Below, piece by piece: positions 27,548-37,495 of a DNA stretch of 37,500 bases. The translations under genes were made by a program, and so were the position numbers. Each line of letters starts with the position of its first letter. The first letter of the stretch is position 1. Source of the DNA: Symbiodinium natans (Eukaryota; Sar; Dinophyceae; Suessiales; Symbiodiniaceae); contig CAJNDS010002116.1 of the NCBI GenBank assembly GCA_905221605.1, forward strand, positions 276,741 to 314,240, read 5' to 3'. The notes under the pieces were generated by a model, which was not told the DNA's origin, did no database searches, and saw nothing but the letters and a program-made list of their open reading frames with translations.

Positions 27548-27950
27548 AAAGCCCTAAACCCTGTAAACCCACCCCTAAACCCTGAGCCCTACACCCTATA
27601 CCCTATACCCTAAACCCTAAACACTAAACCCTAAACCCTAAACCCTAACCCTAAACCCTAAACCCTAAACCCTAAATCCTACACCCGGACCTTGGCCATG
27701 CGCAGCTTTCGCTCGTCCTCCTTGAGAAGCTCATCGACATCCTTGCCCGCACGGGCTTAAACCCTAAGCCCCCCCCGCCCCCTCCCCTAAGCCTAAAACC
27801 CCTACACCCTAAACCCTAAACCCTAAACCCTAAACCCTAAACCCTAAACCCTAAACCCTAAACCCTAAACAACCCTAAATCCTAAACCCCAAAACCCCGA
27901 CATCCTAAACCCTAAAACCTAAACCCTAAGCCCTAAATCCTAAACCCACT
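27548..27950 (-). repeat. CCCTAAA arrays
   Basis: Blocks 27548-27683 and 27795-27950, interrupted by a unique segment with a C-rich run. Confidence 0.88.
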
Positions 27951-28105
27951 TTGGAGGATTCAAGAAAATCCGAGGATTTGGCAAGGCGGGTGTAGGGTTT
28001 CGGGGGGCGATGGGCGAAGGTTTGGACAACCCTAGAACAAGCCCATAAAACCCTCAGCCCATACGCACTTCGTCTAATCTTGAGAAAACCACCACGCTGT
28101 TGCCT

Positions 28106-28107
<2 letters not shown>

Positions 28108-28163
<56 letters not shown>
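28108..28163 (-). repeat. Uninterrupted poly-C run (56 bp)
   Basis: Pure C from TGG to GGATC. Length unreliable on most sequencing platforms. Confidence 0.9.
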
Positions 28164-28165
<2 letters not shown>

Positions 28166-28204
28166 ATCATCAGCCCCAAGGAAATACGCTGCTTAACTAC
28201 CAAC

Positions 28205-28500
28205 AACCCTAAGCCCTCAACCTCAGCACCCTAAACCTATCCCCTAAACTCGGCCTAAACCCCCAAGCCCGAAGCCATAAGCCCTGCTTAAACCCCTAGG
28301 CGCTTAAATCCCTAAACGCTGGAAGCCCTGAACGCTTAAATCACTAAACGTCTAAATCTCTAAACGCCTAACTCCCGATCGCTTACATCGCCAAAACCCC
28401 TAGATGCTTAAATCCACAGACGCTACTTCAATCCCGAAACGCCTAAACCCCTAAACGCTTAAATGAACTCCCTAAACCCCTAAGCCCTAACCCTACTCCT
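28205..28500 (-). repeat. Degenerate CCCTAAACGCTTAAAT-like repeats
   Basis: Irregular units built from CCCTAAACG and CTTAAATC words, derived from but distinct from the telomeric unit. Confidence 0.7.
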
Positions 28501-28541
28501 ACTCCCTACTCCCGACTCCATACCTGGTGGAAGGCCCAACT

Positions 28542-28605
28542 CAGCTGTCCAACATCCTAGAGGAACTAAAGGTCAACCTTCGGGATTACATAGGAATTAA
28601 AATGA
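28542..28605 (+). repeat. Dispersed repeat, copy 2 (pair with 8181-8244)
   Basis: Gap-free homologue of 8181-8244, 20 kb away in the same orientation. Shared words include ATCCTAG, GGAACT, AAGGT and ACCTT. Confidence 0.6.
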
Positions 28606-28711
28606 CCCAGAAAGGTTAAAGCGCACCCTGTGCAAAGCGCAGTCCCTGCGAGTAGGCGTGAGACCTGCGCTACCTAGTAAAAAAAAAAGCCACAGAAATC
28701 CGTTACCTAAC

Positions 28712-29165
28712 CCCAAACCCAAAACCCCAAACCCTAAGCCCTAAAACCCGAAACCCTAAACAACCCTAAACAACCCCCCAAACCCTCAACAACCCTAAAC
28801 CACCCGAAACAACCCTAAACAACCCTAAACAACCCTAAACCACCCTAAACAACCCTAAACAACACGAAACAATCCTAAACAACTCCAAACCCTCAACAAC
28901 CCTAAACCACCCTAAACCACCCTAAACCACCCTAAACAACCCTAAACAACCCTAAACAACCCTAAACAACCCTAAACAACCCTAAACCCCCAAACCCCTA
29001 AACCCCTAGACCCTAAACCCCTAAACCCCAAACCCTAAACCCTAGACCCCAAACCCTAAACCCTAAACCCTGAACCCCAAACCCCAAACCCCAAACCCTA
29101 AACCCTAAACCCTAAACCCTAAACCCTAAACCCCAAACCCTAAACCCTAAACCCTAAACCCTAGG
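28712..29165 (-). repeat. 10-bp derivative array (CCCTAAACAA) then CCCTAAA array
   Basis: 28752-28985 has a 10-bp unit with CCACC/CAACC variants. 28986-29165 returns to 7-8 bp units. Confidence 0.93.
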
Positions 29166-29246
29166 CCCAAGGAGCCAGGCCCTCCCTCTCCAGCGCTGCG
29201 AAGAGCCGGGAGTGAAGGGAGCGAAGCTCAAAGTTCTCGCCTTCGG

Positions 29247-29560
29247 GTTTGAGGGTTTAGGGTTTAGGGTTTAGGGGTTTAGGGGCTTAGGGGTTTAGGG
29301 GTTTAGGGTTTAGGGTTTAGGGTTGAGGGTTGAGGGTTGAGGGTTTTCGGGTCTAGGGGCTTAGGGTTTTGAGGGTTTGAGGGTTTGAGGGTTTCAGGGT
29401 TTCAGGGGTTGAGGGTTTAAGGGTTTGAGGGTTTGAGGGTGTCAGGGTTTCTGGGTTTCAGGGTTTCAGGGTTTCAGGGTTTCAGGGTTTCAGGGCTTCA
29501 GGGCTTCAGGGTTTCAGGGTTTCAGGGCTAGGGCTTAGGGTTTTGGGCTTGAGGACATTC
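29247..29560 (+). repeat. Variant TTTAGGG-like array (TTTGAGGG, TTTCAGGG)
   Basis: 8-bp TTTGAGGG and TTTCAGGG runs dominate. It abuts the 3' side of the probable minus-strand gene. Confidence 0.93.
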
Positions 29561-29585
29561 AAAGCTTCGGGCTTAGGGAACCCCA

Positions 29586-29764
29586 CTTGCAGGTTTATGG
29601 GTTGTCTGTCTTGATGTTGGTTGATCTCCTTTGCCCGCCTAGCACCCATGCTTGCGACATACCTTCTGAATTTGCGATATTGCCAGGGGGACATCTGCTC
29701 CACTCGGTCCATCATTTTGTTCCACTGCAGCGTTTGTCCAGCCATGTCCGCGGCTCTGCGATCC
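29586..29764 (-). CDS. Possible second exon of the same minus-strand gene (or small separate gene)
   Basis: On the minus strand an ATG at 29745 opens MAGQTLQWNKMMDRV and continues through a basic, helical-looking segment with WQYRKFRRYVASMGARRAKE. The frame upstream of the ATG is open back to a TAG just before GATCGCAGAG, and CTAAC plus AG there resemble a branch point and acceptor. The frame runs on into degenerate telomere-like repeat, where the translation becomes a KPE/LKP pattern, so I end the exon at a GT (CTGCAAGTGGGG) near 29586. No further exon is visible in the repeats beyond. No family recognised. Confidence 0.35.
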
Positions 29765-29895
29765 TATTGCGTTAGCAGGTGGATCCTTGAAGCCCAAAAT
29801 CACAAGAGCAACATCCAAAGCCCCTCCTCACGAAGCCCCGCAACAGAGCATGCACAACACCCCCCGCTTCGCGGGGATCAAAGAGACGCGCGAAG

Positions 29896-30627
29896 TCACT
29901 GTGATGCTCTGAGGAACCCGAGGAACTCATCCAGTCTTTCTCTGGGAAGGAGGACGTCAAAGCAGGTTTCAACCTCAAACGTGCTGACGAAGACAGTGCC
30001 GATTTCTGGAAACAAGATCTTCAGCAAGCCCTTCTCGTCATATATCTTCTTGATCAAACCGCACTCGCCGACGGGCAAACGCAGAAGATCATGCTTCCCT
30101 CGTGGCACCATGATCACGTCACCGTCGATAAAGTTGTGCTCGAAACCGCATGCTGAAATGCTTTGCTTGACTCTGGCCACGTCCCCATACTGAACAATTG
30201 GTAAGAGACCTTCCTGTTCTACCTGGGCGGTGGCTGTTTGCAAACAGACTGTCTGGGTGGCCACTTCACACGCATCCACTGCTGCCTCCTGCATGTGGGC
30301 CAAATCGAGTTCGTCAACCCAGCCGCTGTAGTAGTTGTGTTCAAGGCCGGTCCTTGCCAGCCCCCCACTTCCCAAGACACTGTCACTGCTCTCGGCTTCG
30401 CGAAATCCCACGCGATCTGACTGCACACCCACATCCTGCGCTGTAGCGTCATGGCTTGTAGTCTGCGTGACAGCGTCCCTGCGCTTCACCGGTCGCCAAG
30501 CCAGCGTCCTTGTACTGACTCCGAGTGCAGATGTCCTGTTTCTGGAGCCTGTTCGCGAGGCGTGTGCCGCTGACCCTTCTTGCTCAGCCGGAGTGCCAAG
30601 GCTCTTAACCTGTGCGAAGTGTCCAAA
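29896..30627 (-). CDS. Probable exon of an unidentified host gene (about 244 codons open)
   Basis: This minus-strand frame has balanced amino-acid composition, unlike the repeat-derived frames around it. No in-frame ATG opens it; it is preceded by a TGA and an AG (CGCACAG) near 30612, so an upstream exon joined by splicing is likely. The C-terminal third reads GDVIMVPRGKHDLL, then LPVGECGLIKKIYDEKG and FPEIGTVFVSTFEVE, a Gly-spaced hydrophobic pattern suggesting a small beta-barrel (SH3-like), but I cannot name a family. The N-terminal half is rich in Thr, Gln, Ala and acidic residues and looks disordered. It ends at TGA 29896-29898, overlapping a possible GTGACT splice donor, so the stop may lie in an intron. 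Confidence 0.45.
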   Translation of the reverse strand, partial: FGHFAQVKSLGTPAEQEGSAAHASRTGSRNRTSALGVSTRTLAWRPVKRRDAVTQTTSHDATAQDVGVQSDRVGFREAESSDSVLGSGGLARTGLEHNYYSGWVDELDLAHMQEAAVDACEVATQTVCLQTATAQVEQEGLLPIVQYGDVARVKQSISACGFEHNFIDGDVIMVPRGKHDLLRLPVGECGLIKKIYDEKGLLKILFPEIGTVFVSTFEVETCFDVLLPRERLDEFLGFLRASQ

Positions 30628-31330
30628 TCAATGAAAACTTGCGCAACCCGTTCCAGTAACTAGCTCAGGCCACACGAGGAGAAAGAAGTTGTATATTTAC
30701 AGTTGTAGGTTGTTATGTTGCACCAGAAGTAACAGTATCCCTGTCAACGGGGAACACGAGGTAGCTAGCCAAGTATTCCAAGCCACTCCCGACGTTAACT
30801 ATCGGAAGGATCCCCAAAGTTGCTATCTCCAGGGGGTGGTAACCTATCGTTCAAGATGTATCCACTAGCCGTCCGGCTGCGTGTTGTACACCTATCCCGA
30901 TATTCACCTGAACAGCCACCTGCTCTCAGTATCCTCCGGCCTCCGGCTATGAGTTGTAAAGAGAACAGATAACTATCCCAAAGGTTAGGGAAAGGATCTA
31001 TCCCTCGTCAACGCTCGATCCTTTTAGCTCCCCTGGCCTCCGGCTGCGAGTTGGCTAATCAGATCCACAACGTACAGGGACACTATCCACGGGGGCGAAA
31101 ACTGTACAAAGCTGGCTGCTATGATACTAAGAAGGGCCCTTCTTGAGCAGCTTATAGCTGCGAACGGACACAAAATCTTGTCCTCTATTCCGGCTTGTCC
31201 ACGAAGAAGTCGGCTTCTATCCCAGGCCCAAACCCAAAAGTTACATGTACATCTAAACAGCACCCCATGGAATTGACCTGACCTCTTTGTGCTAAACATG
31301 GGTCACTCCAAATGATGGGTCACACCATCG
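30628..31330. other. Unique sequence, no gene recognised; contains a thrice-repeated 15-bp motif
   Basis: This complex, roughly 50% GC segment may be intron or upstream region of the minus-strand gene. TCCGGCTGCGTGTTG (30872), TCCGGCTATGAGTTG (30942) and TCCGGCTGCGAGTTG (31039) are near-identical and irregularly spaced. A 91-codon minus frame (31024-31299) has no recognisable domain. Confidence 0.5.
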
Positions 31331-31364
31331 TACAACCCTAAACCCGAAGCCCCTCAAGGGCTTT

Positions 31365-32210
31365 GGGTTTAGGGTTTAGGGTTTAGGGTTTATGGTTTAT
31401 GGTTTAGGGCTCAGGGTACTTCAGGCGAATGCGGTAATCTTGGCTATGGCAAGGACAGGATTTGGGCTGAAGGCTTTGGGGTGGCATTCCGGATCTCGGC
31501 TGCCGCCGGCCCTGAACCCTAAACCCTAAACCCTAAACCCTAAACCCTATTCACAAGCAGTCTCTGCAATCGAGGCGGCTCAGCAGGCGTGTGCAGCTGG
31601 CCTGGCATCATGGTCAGGGTCTTAGGGTCTCGGGGGCCCCTTTAGGATTCACGGACCGTTAAGGTTGTACCCTTGGGCTTTTGGGGGCCCCTTTTCTAAA
31701 TTCCCTGTGGTAGTATGAGGGCCACTTTCGGAATATGTTGAGGGAAATTTTTTAGGGGTACAACCTTAAGGGTACGAGTCTTAATCCCTTGACTGCAAGG
31801 GGCGCAGGCTTCCTAAACCCTAAGCCCGCCACGCCTTCGCCCCTATCCAGGCTCCGCAGAACCCAGAACCCCCAAAACCGGCCTACACTAAACCAAGCGT
31901 CCAGGGTCAAGGGTCCAGGGTTTAGGGTTTAAGGGTTTAGGGTTTAGGGGTTAGGGGTTGAGGGGTTAGGGTTCAGGATTTAGGGCTTCGGCTCTGGGCC
32001 CTAAACCCTAAACACCGCCTCGCGCTCCGCAAGCTGCGCCGCCCAGTCGCGGCGCTGGCGCAGCAGCGCGCCGCAGAGACGCCGGAGTTCTGGAGCCTTC
32101 CGCAGCAGTTAGGGCTTCGGGTTTAGGGTTTAGGGTTCAGGGTTCAGGGTTTAGGGTTCAGGGTTCAGGGTTCAGGGTTAGGGTTTAGGGTTTGGGGTTC
32201 AGGGTTGTCT
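31365..32210. repeat. Short telomere-like clusters with unique spacers
   Basis: TTTAGGG 31365-31410, CCCTAAA 31513-31550, TTTAGGG 31915-31990 and TTCAGGG-rich 32110-32210. The fold-back at 31659-31769 lies between. Confidence 0.8.
31659..31769. repeat. Fold-back element, TTAAGGTTGTACCC inverted ends
   Basis: Fourteen-bp perfect inverted ends separate about 83 bp that includes a GGGGGCCCC palindrome. Weaker complementarity extends about 10 bp outside the ends. No coding capacity. Not related by eye to the TTGGGATGTTCC family. Confidence 0.5.
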
Positions 32211-32889
32211 TAGCCCGGCAAGCCCCAACAGGCAGTAAGCCCCCAAGCGCCCGCAAGGCCACCAAACCAGCTCTAGGGCTTAGGCGTCGAACCGTGCGCC
32301 GTAGAAGGCCTCATGGACACATCCTGCACCTCAAACGCGGAACCACAAGCCGGAAATTCAAAAGCAGCCTGAGACAGGCTTAGGGCATAGAGTACGAGAC
32401 ATTGAGGGCCCACTGTTTTCAAGTTCCAGATCTACGGCTTAGGGCTGCCCTTGAGAACCCAAAGCCTACATCTTTTATAGGTTGCTGCAACAATAATGCC
32501 CCTTCTACGATACGGGCTCCTGAAGGTAGGGTATGAAGGGGTTCTTAAGAGAGGGGGGTTCATGCGGGGGAGGTACCTAGAGAGCCTTAGGGAAGCCTAG
32601 TCGTAGGGAGTACAGTATTAGGGAGCTTTGGTTACATGGGAGCTTGCGAAAATAAGGGACCCCAAATACAGGCCCCCAAGCAGTAGGATCCCCTTATCAA
32701 GGGACCCCAAACCCCCACATCCCGCCCGCGTTCAGAACCCGAGAGGTATGCCTCCATGCTGTCGACCTCATCGAAGCCTTCGGTGGTTGCCATGGGCTCG
32801 GGCTGGGCGGGCGCCGTCGCCTTCATGGTAAGGGAGTCGGGTCCCTGAACCCTCGACCAAGCCACGAAAACTGGACCTCCGACACCCTG
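32211..32889. other. Spacer, no gene supported
   Basis: Unique sequence with the direct repeat AAGGGACCCCAAA near 32655 and 32699. Frames of 63-77 codons have no recognisable domain. Confidence 0.5.
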
Positions 32890-33480
32890 GCCCTAAACCC
32901 TAAACCCTAGCCCTAAACCCTAGCCCTAAACCCTAAACCCCTGTGCCCCTAAAGCCAGGCTGGAGGCTGGCTTGTGGCTCTCGGGCATTTCGACGGGAGG
33001 GAGGGTTTGGGATTTAGGCCTTACAGTTTCGGGCTTCGGCTTCAGGGTTTATATGGGGTTTCGGGTTTAGGGTTTAGGGTTTAGGGTTTAGGGTTTAGGG
33101 TTTAGGGTTTAGGGTTTAGGGTTCAGGGTTCAGGGCCTAGACATGGGATGGACGCAAGGAAAGCGGTCCTCTGCTGACCCTCCTTGAGCCTCTCAGCTCC
33201 GAGGATCGTCCAGAAGATTGGCTGCGGGCTCGCAGCATACCATAGATGTGGCTAAGCATCCAACCCTAAACCCTAAACCCTAAACCCTAAACCCTAAACC
33301 CTAAACCCTAAACCCTAAACCCTAAACCCTAAACCCTAAACCCTAAACCCTAAACTAACCCTAAACCCTAAACCCTAAACCCTAAACCCTAAACCCTAAA
33401 CCCTAAACCCTAAACCCTAAACCCTAAACCCTAAACCCTAACCCTAAACCCTAAACCCTAAACCCTAAACCCTAAACCCC
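32890..33480. repeat. Telomere-like arrays, TTTAGGG (33058-33135) then long CCCTAAA (33262-33480)
   Basis: The CCCTAAA block has about 30 units with two short interruptions. A short CCCTAAA cluster lies at 32890-32940. Confidence 0.93.
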
Positions 33481-33552
33481 AGAATATGAAGGCCAACTCC
33501 TACTTCTGCGGGCGAGGCGTGTTGAGGGTTTAATCCGAGCTCCTGTTTGATT

Positions 33553-33664
33553 AAACCCCCCATATTTAAAGAAATTTTTGTTTGCCCGGATTCCCGCCGG
33601 AAGACTACTTTCCATTACGATGGATTTCGTGTGGGCCAAACCCCCCACATTTAAAGAAATTTTT
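33553..33664 (+). repeat. 27-bp direct repeat pair 85 bp apart
   Basis: AAACCCCCCATATTTAAAGA plus AATTTTT at 33553-33579 recurs at 33638-33664 with one change (T to C). Between them is non-repetitive sequence with no gene. Confidence 0.75.
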
Positions 33665-33754
33665 TTTGGGGGGGGTTGTCAAATTTTGAAACTCTGCCGT
33701 TCGGAAAGCTTTTTTCTTCTGCAGGGACGTTTGGGTCGATGTGAAACATCTGCT

Positions 33755-34028
33755 AAGCCGGGGCTTCGGTTTTCTGGAAGCTGAGGGCCTTCAGAAAGCA
33801 AGGATTTCTTATGTGATTGCTTACTGGAGGACAGAAATTTTCATTCTTTCCTGAGCTACCCCTTACGGGCTCTGGCCGGGAAAGGCGGAGTCACATTAAT
33901 AGAATGGGGCCAGAGTTATGGGAGGCCCTGGCCCGTGGGGAGCCCCGGTCCTGTAGTCTTTAAAGAAGCCTTAAAGCTTAAAAGGAAAAGCTTTAAGGAA
34001 GCCGGGGCTTCGGTTTTCTGGAAGCTGA
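33755..34028 (+). repeat. 30-bp identical direct repeat pair and a perfect hairpin
   Basis: AAGCCGGGGCTTCGGTTTTC plus TGGAAGCTGA occurs at 33755-33784 and 33999-34028. Just before the second copy, CCTTAAAGCTT (33969-33979) and AAGCTTTAAGG (33988-33998) form an 11-bp perfect stem with an 8-nt loop. No gene recognised between. Confidence 0.75.
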
Positions 34029-34073
34029 CGGGGCCATGGTCCAACTATTGCGGAACCCTGCCTTCCTTATTGT

Positions 34074-34227
34074 GGGGGGGGGGGGGGGGGGAGGGGGGGG
34101 AGGGGGGGGGGGAGGGGGGGGGGAGGGGGGGGGGGGGGGGAGGGGGGGGGGAGTGGGGGGGGGGAAGTGGGGGGGGGAGGGGGGAGGGGGGGGGGGGGGA
34201 GGGGGGGGGGGAGGGAGGGGGGGGGGA
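34074..34227 (+). repeat. G/A homopurine tract (~155 bp)
   Basis: Long G runs separated by single A. Poly-Gly frames are artefacts. Confidence 0.9.
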
Positions 34228-34785
34228 GCCCCCCCAATTACGCTCGGATTAGGGTGCAGGGTATGGCTGCTCGGCTACCTGGTCCGCAAGAAGTCCGAAC
34301 GCCTGGAACCCCGAAGCCAAATCAAATCCTGAGCTTGGACCTCCTTCCGGCTCACGGTTTGCAGATTGCCGTTAAGGGCTCATCCTCAACCCTGAACCCT
34401 AAACCTTAAACCCTGTACCCCAAAACCTAAACCCTAAACCCTGAACCCTAAACCCTAAACCCTAAAGCCTAAAGCCTAAAGCCTACAGCCTTCAGCAAAA
34501 AGCTAAAGCCTAAAGCCTAAACCCTAACCCTAAACCCCAAACCCTGAAGCCTAAACCCTAAACCCTAAACCCTAAGCCTCTTCTTCTGGCCCCTTCCTCA
34601 ACTAGATTCCACGACTAAAGGCCTGCACTCAATTCACCTGCCCTTTGCAGGCACAACCGGTAGAGACTCCAACATCCCTTACATGCGAATTAGGGAGTTT
34701 GGGGTTTGGGGTTTGGGGTTTTGGGTTTGGGTTTTGGGGTTTGGGGTTTGGGGTTTGGGGTTTGGGGTCTAGGGTTTGGGGTCTA
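34228..34785. repeat. CCCTAAA-derived then TTTGGGG arrays
   Basis: CCCTAAA/GCCTAAA units at 34390-34580 and TTTGGGG units at 34695-34785. No gene in the spacers. Confidence 0.88.
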
Positions 34786-36792
34786 GGAATACTTCTTACG
34801 TGACACGAGGATCACTAATACAATTCAAGGAATGTTCAGTTTGTGGGCCTTCGGAAAGCCCAACCCTAAACCCTTCAAGGCATAGTGTGTACCTTAGGGT
34901 TTTTTGGGGGGGGTTCTGGGTTTCGGGATCTTGGTACTTCTGCCTGAAAGCTACACCCTAAACCCTGAACCCTAAGCCCCAAACCCTAGACCGCTTCTTC
35001 TCTTTCCTGTCCCTCCATTCGGCCGGACGTCGACTCCTTGTTCGGGACGGCACGAAGCCGCATCTGCCTGTCCGTCGGGGGTGGCCGTTAGGGGCTAGGG
35101 CTGTGGGCCCACTAGCCCCCCACGGAACAGCCGGAGGAATCGGAGGAGACGCCTGGCTCGTGGCTTCCCGTGGTTTAGGAGGTGGGGCCCACTGCGATTT
35201 TTGGGCTTCTAGGTTTTAGGGCTTAGGAGTTAGGGTTTAGGGTTTAGGGTTGAGGGTTTAGGGTTTCGGGTGGCTTCTCCTCCGACACCCCTTGCTTGGT
35301 GAAGAAAGGCTGTGGAAGAAAGGCTGATGGTCGCCATGGCACGCCTGCGGATGCAAGCACATGGATATCAGAGAGGGCGACAGGGTGGTTTAGGGTTTGG
35401 GGTTTGGGGTTTAGGGTTTAGGGCTTAGGGTTTAGGGTTTAGGGTTTAGGGTTTAGGATTGAGGGCTTAGGGTTTGGAGTTGTGGTTAGTTCCACACCTT
35501 GAATGACAAAGTGCGGAGGTTTCCCGGGATCGCATCCTTGGGCAAAGTTGCATCGAGAGCACCCGCTTGGGACTTTGCATGCTGGTGCTCCCTCCCTAAA
35601 CCCCAAACCCTAAACCCTAAACCCTAAACCATAAACCCTAAACCCCCCCGGCTCTCGGAAGTGCATCGGAGCTGCCAGAAGCAGACCCTTTCATCGGGGG
35701 ACCCAAGCTCGCACGGTTTGGGGTTTAGGGTTTGGGGTTTGGGATTTAGTGTGTGGGGTCTAGGGTTTAGGGTTTGGGGTTTAGTGTTTGGGGTCTAGGC
35801 TTTCGGGTTTAGGGTTTTGGGTTTAGGGTCTAGGGTCTAGGGTCTAGGGTCTAGGGTTTAGGGTCTTGTACTGGCTGGGTCTTAGTAGGGAATGAGGCAA
35901 TGAGGTACCCTATATACTCTCTTTCAGGTTTTAAAAGAGCCCTATGTACCCTATGTACTTTTTTGAAGGGTATGTATATATACATATATATGTAGGGTCC
36001 TAATTCCCCCGAAGGGGGTTTAGGGATGTGGGACGTCTAGCGCGTAGGGAGGCCGTGTGAACCGCACTGGCTGAGCAACTCCCCCTTCACTTCCGCATCG
36101 AGCCGGACATGAGAGCTAAAGCCTAAACCCAAAATGGATGTTGAGTAGGGTTTAGGGTTTGTGGTTTGGGGTCTGGGGTTTAGGGTTTGGGGTTTGGGGT
36201 TTAGGTTTAGGGTTTAGGGTTTAAGGTTTAGGGTTGAGGGTTTGGGGTTTAGGGTTCGAACCAGGGCTTCTCTTCGAGCTTAGGGTTCCAAGATAACACG
36301 AGCCTGCCAACACCTTATATGCAAAGCTCTAAACCCTAAACCCTAAACTCTAAACCCGGATGTGGCTACTGCAACTCCTCGGGGGGGGGGGAGGGGGGCG
36401 TTGAGCCTCAGGGCTTAGGGTTTCGGGTTTAGGGCGTAGAGCTTAAAACCCCAAAACCTAAACCCCGAAACCTAAACCCTAAGCCCACTTGGGGCTGAAG
36501 GGAGCCGGGGTCTCAGAAGATGTCCAAGTCGTCCGGCCGCTTCTCATCGCCTCGTGCGTTGTTGGGGTAGGGGTCATGGGGCTTCGGGTTTGGGGTTTAG
36601 GGTTCAGCGTTTAGGGCTTAGGGTTTGGGGTTTAGGGTTTAGGGTTTAAAGTTTAGGGTTTAGGGTTTAGGGCCTAGTTTAGGCAACGTCGTTTGGCTGA
36701 GCATGTTCAAGCCAGGTACGCTGCCACCTGTACAGGAAACAGAGGGGTTTAGGGTTTAAGTTTGAAGCAAGGTTTAGGGTTTAGGGTTTACG
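34786..36792. repeat. Mosaic of short TTTAGGG/TTTGGGG and CCCTAAA clusters
   Basis: Clusters at 35210-35270, 35388-35480, 35600-35648 (CCCTAAA), 35715-35868 (TTTGGGG, TCTAGGG), 36148-36255, 36330-36357 (CCCTAAA), 36590-36676 and 36763-36792. Spacers are unique and no gene is supported. A TATATATACATATATATG segment lies near 35970. Confidence 0.8.
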
Positions 36793-36877
36793 GCGCAGTT
36801 GGTCATCACCCAGAGACCCCAATACCACCTAATTCAGCATATTCATCATAATGACCCGTACTCGAAAGGCAGCCAAA

Positions 36878-37215
36878 ACCCAAAACCCAAAACCCAAAAC
36901 CCAAGACCCAAGACCCAAAACCCTAAACCCGAAACCCTCTCCACCATATATATATATATATATATACACCGTAATTGAATTTCAGAATAAGGCGGCTTTA
37001 TTTTCGGAATAAGGCCGCTTTATTTTCGGAATAAGGCCGCTGTATTTTCAGAATAAGGCCTATTTTTTTGCTTTATCAATGTTGTGGGATTCTCTGGGTG
37101 GGTGGGTGTCATATCTGAGCCGTAAACAAAGCTTTACCATAAAACTGCTCGACCCGGAGTGCTGAACCCTAAGCCCTAAGCCCGAAACCCTAAACCCTAA
37201 ACCCTAAGCCCTAAT
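36878..37215 (-). repeat. CCCAAAA and CCCTAAA clusters flanking the 22-bp repeat
   Basis: CCCAAAA units at 36878-36938 and CCCTAAA/CCCTAAG at 37164-37215. Confidence 0.8.
36981..37067 (+). repeat. 22-bp tandem repeat, four copies
   Basis: The unit TTCGGAATAAGGCCGCTTTA plus TT starts at 36981, 37003, 37025 and 37047 in exact 22-bp register, with TTCAG variants in the outer copies. A (TA)n run (36946-36966) precedes it. Confidence 0.85.
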
Positions 37216-37339
37216 TAAGGGGTATTGGGTTCCCTGATCACGCCATTCAAGGTCCGAACCTGGCCTGAGGGCAGCTGGCTCTGTATCGCAGCATAGGCAA
37301 GGCCGTCAGACTGGACAACCTCTACCAGGCTTAGGCCTT

Positions 37340-37461
37340 CTAGGGTTTAGGGTTTAGGGTTTAGGGTTTAGGGCTTAGGGTTTAGGGTTTGGGTTTAGGG
37401 TTTAGGGTTTAGGGTTTAGGGTTTAGGGTTTAGGGTTTAGGGTTTAGGGTTTAGGGTTTAG

Positions 37462-37495
<34 letters not shown>

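Noticed and set aside
29621-30193. 190-codon plus-strand frame
   Set aside because: Antisense to the better-supported minus-strand frames, and biased composition (Ser, Arg, Pro).
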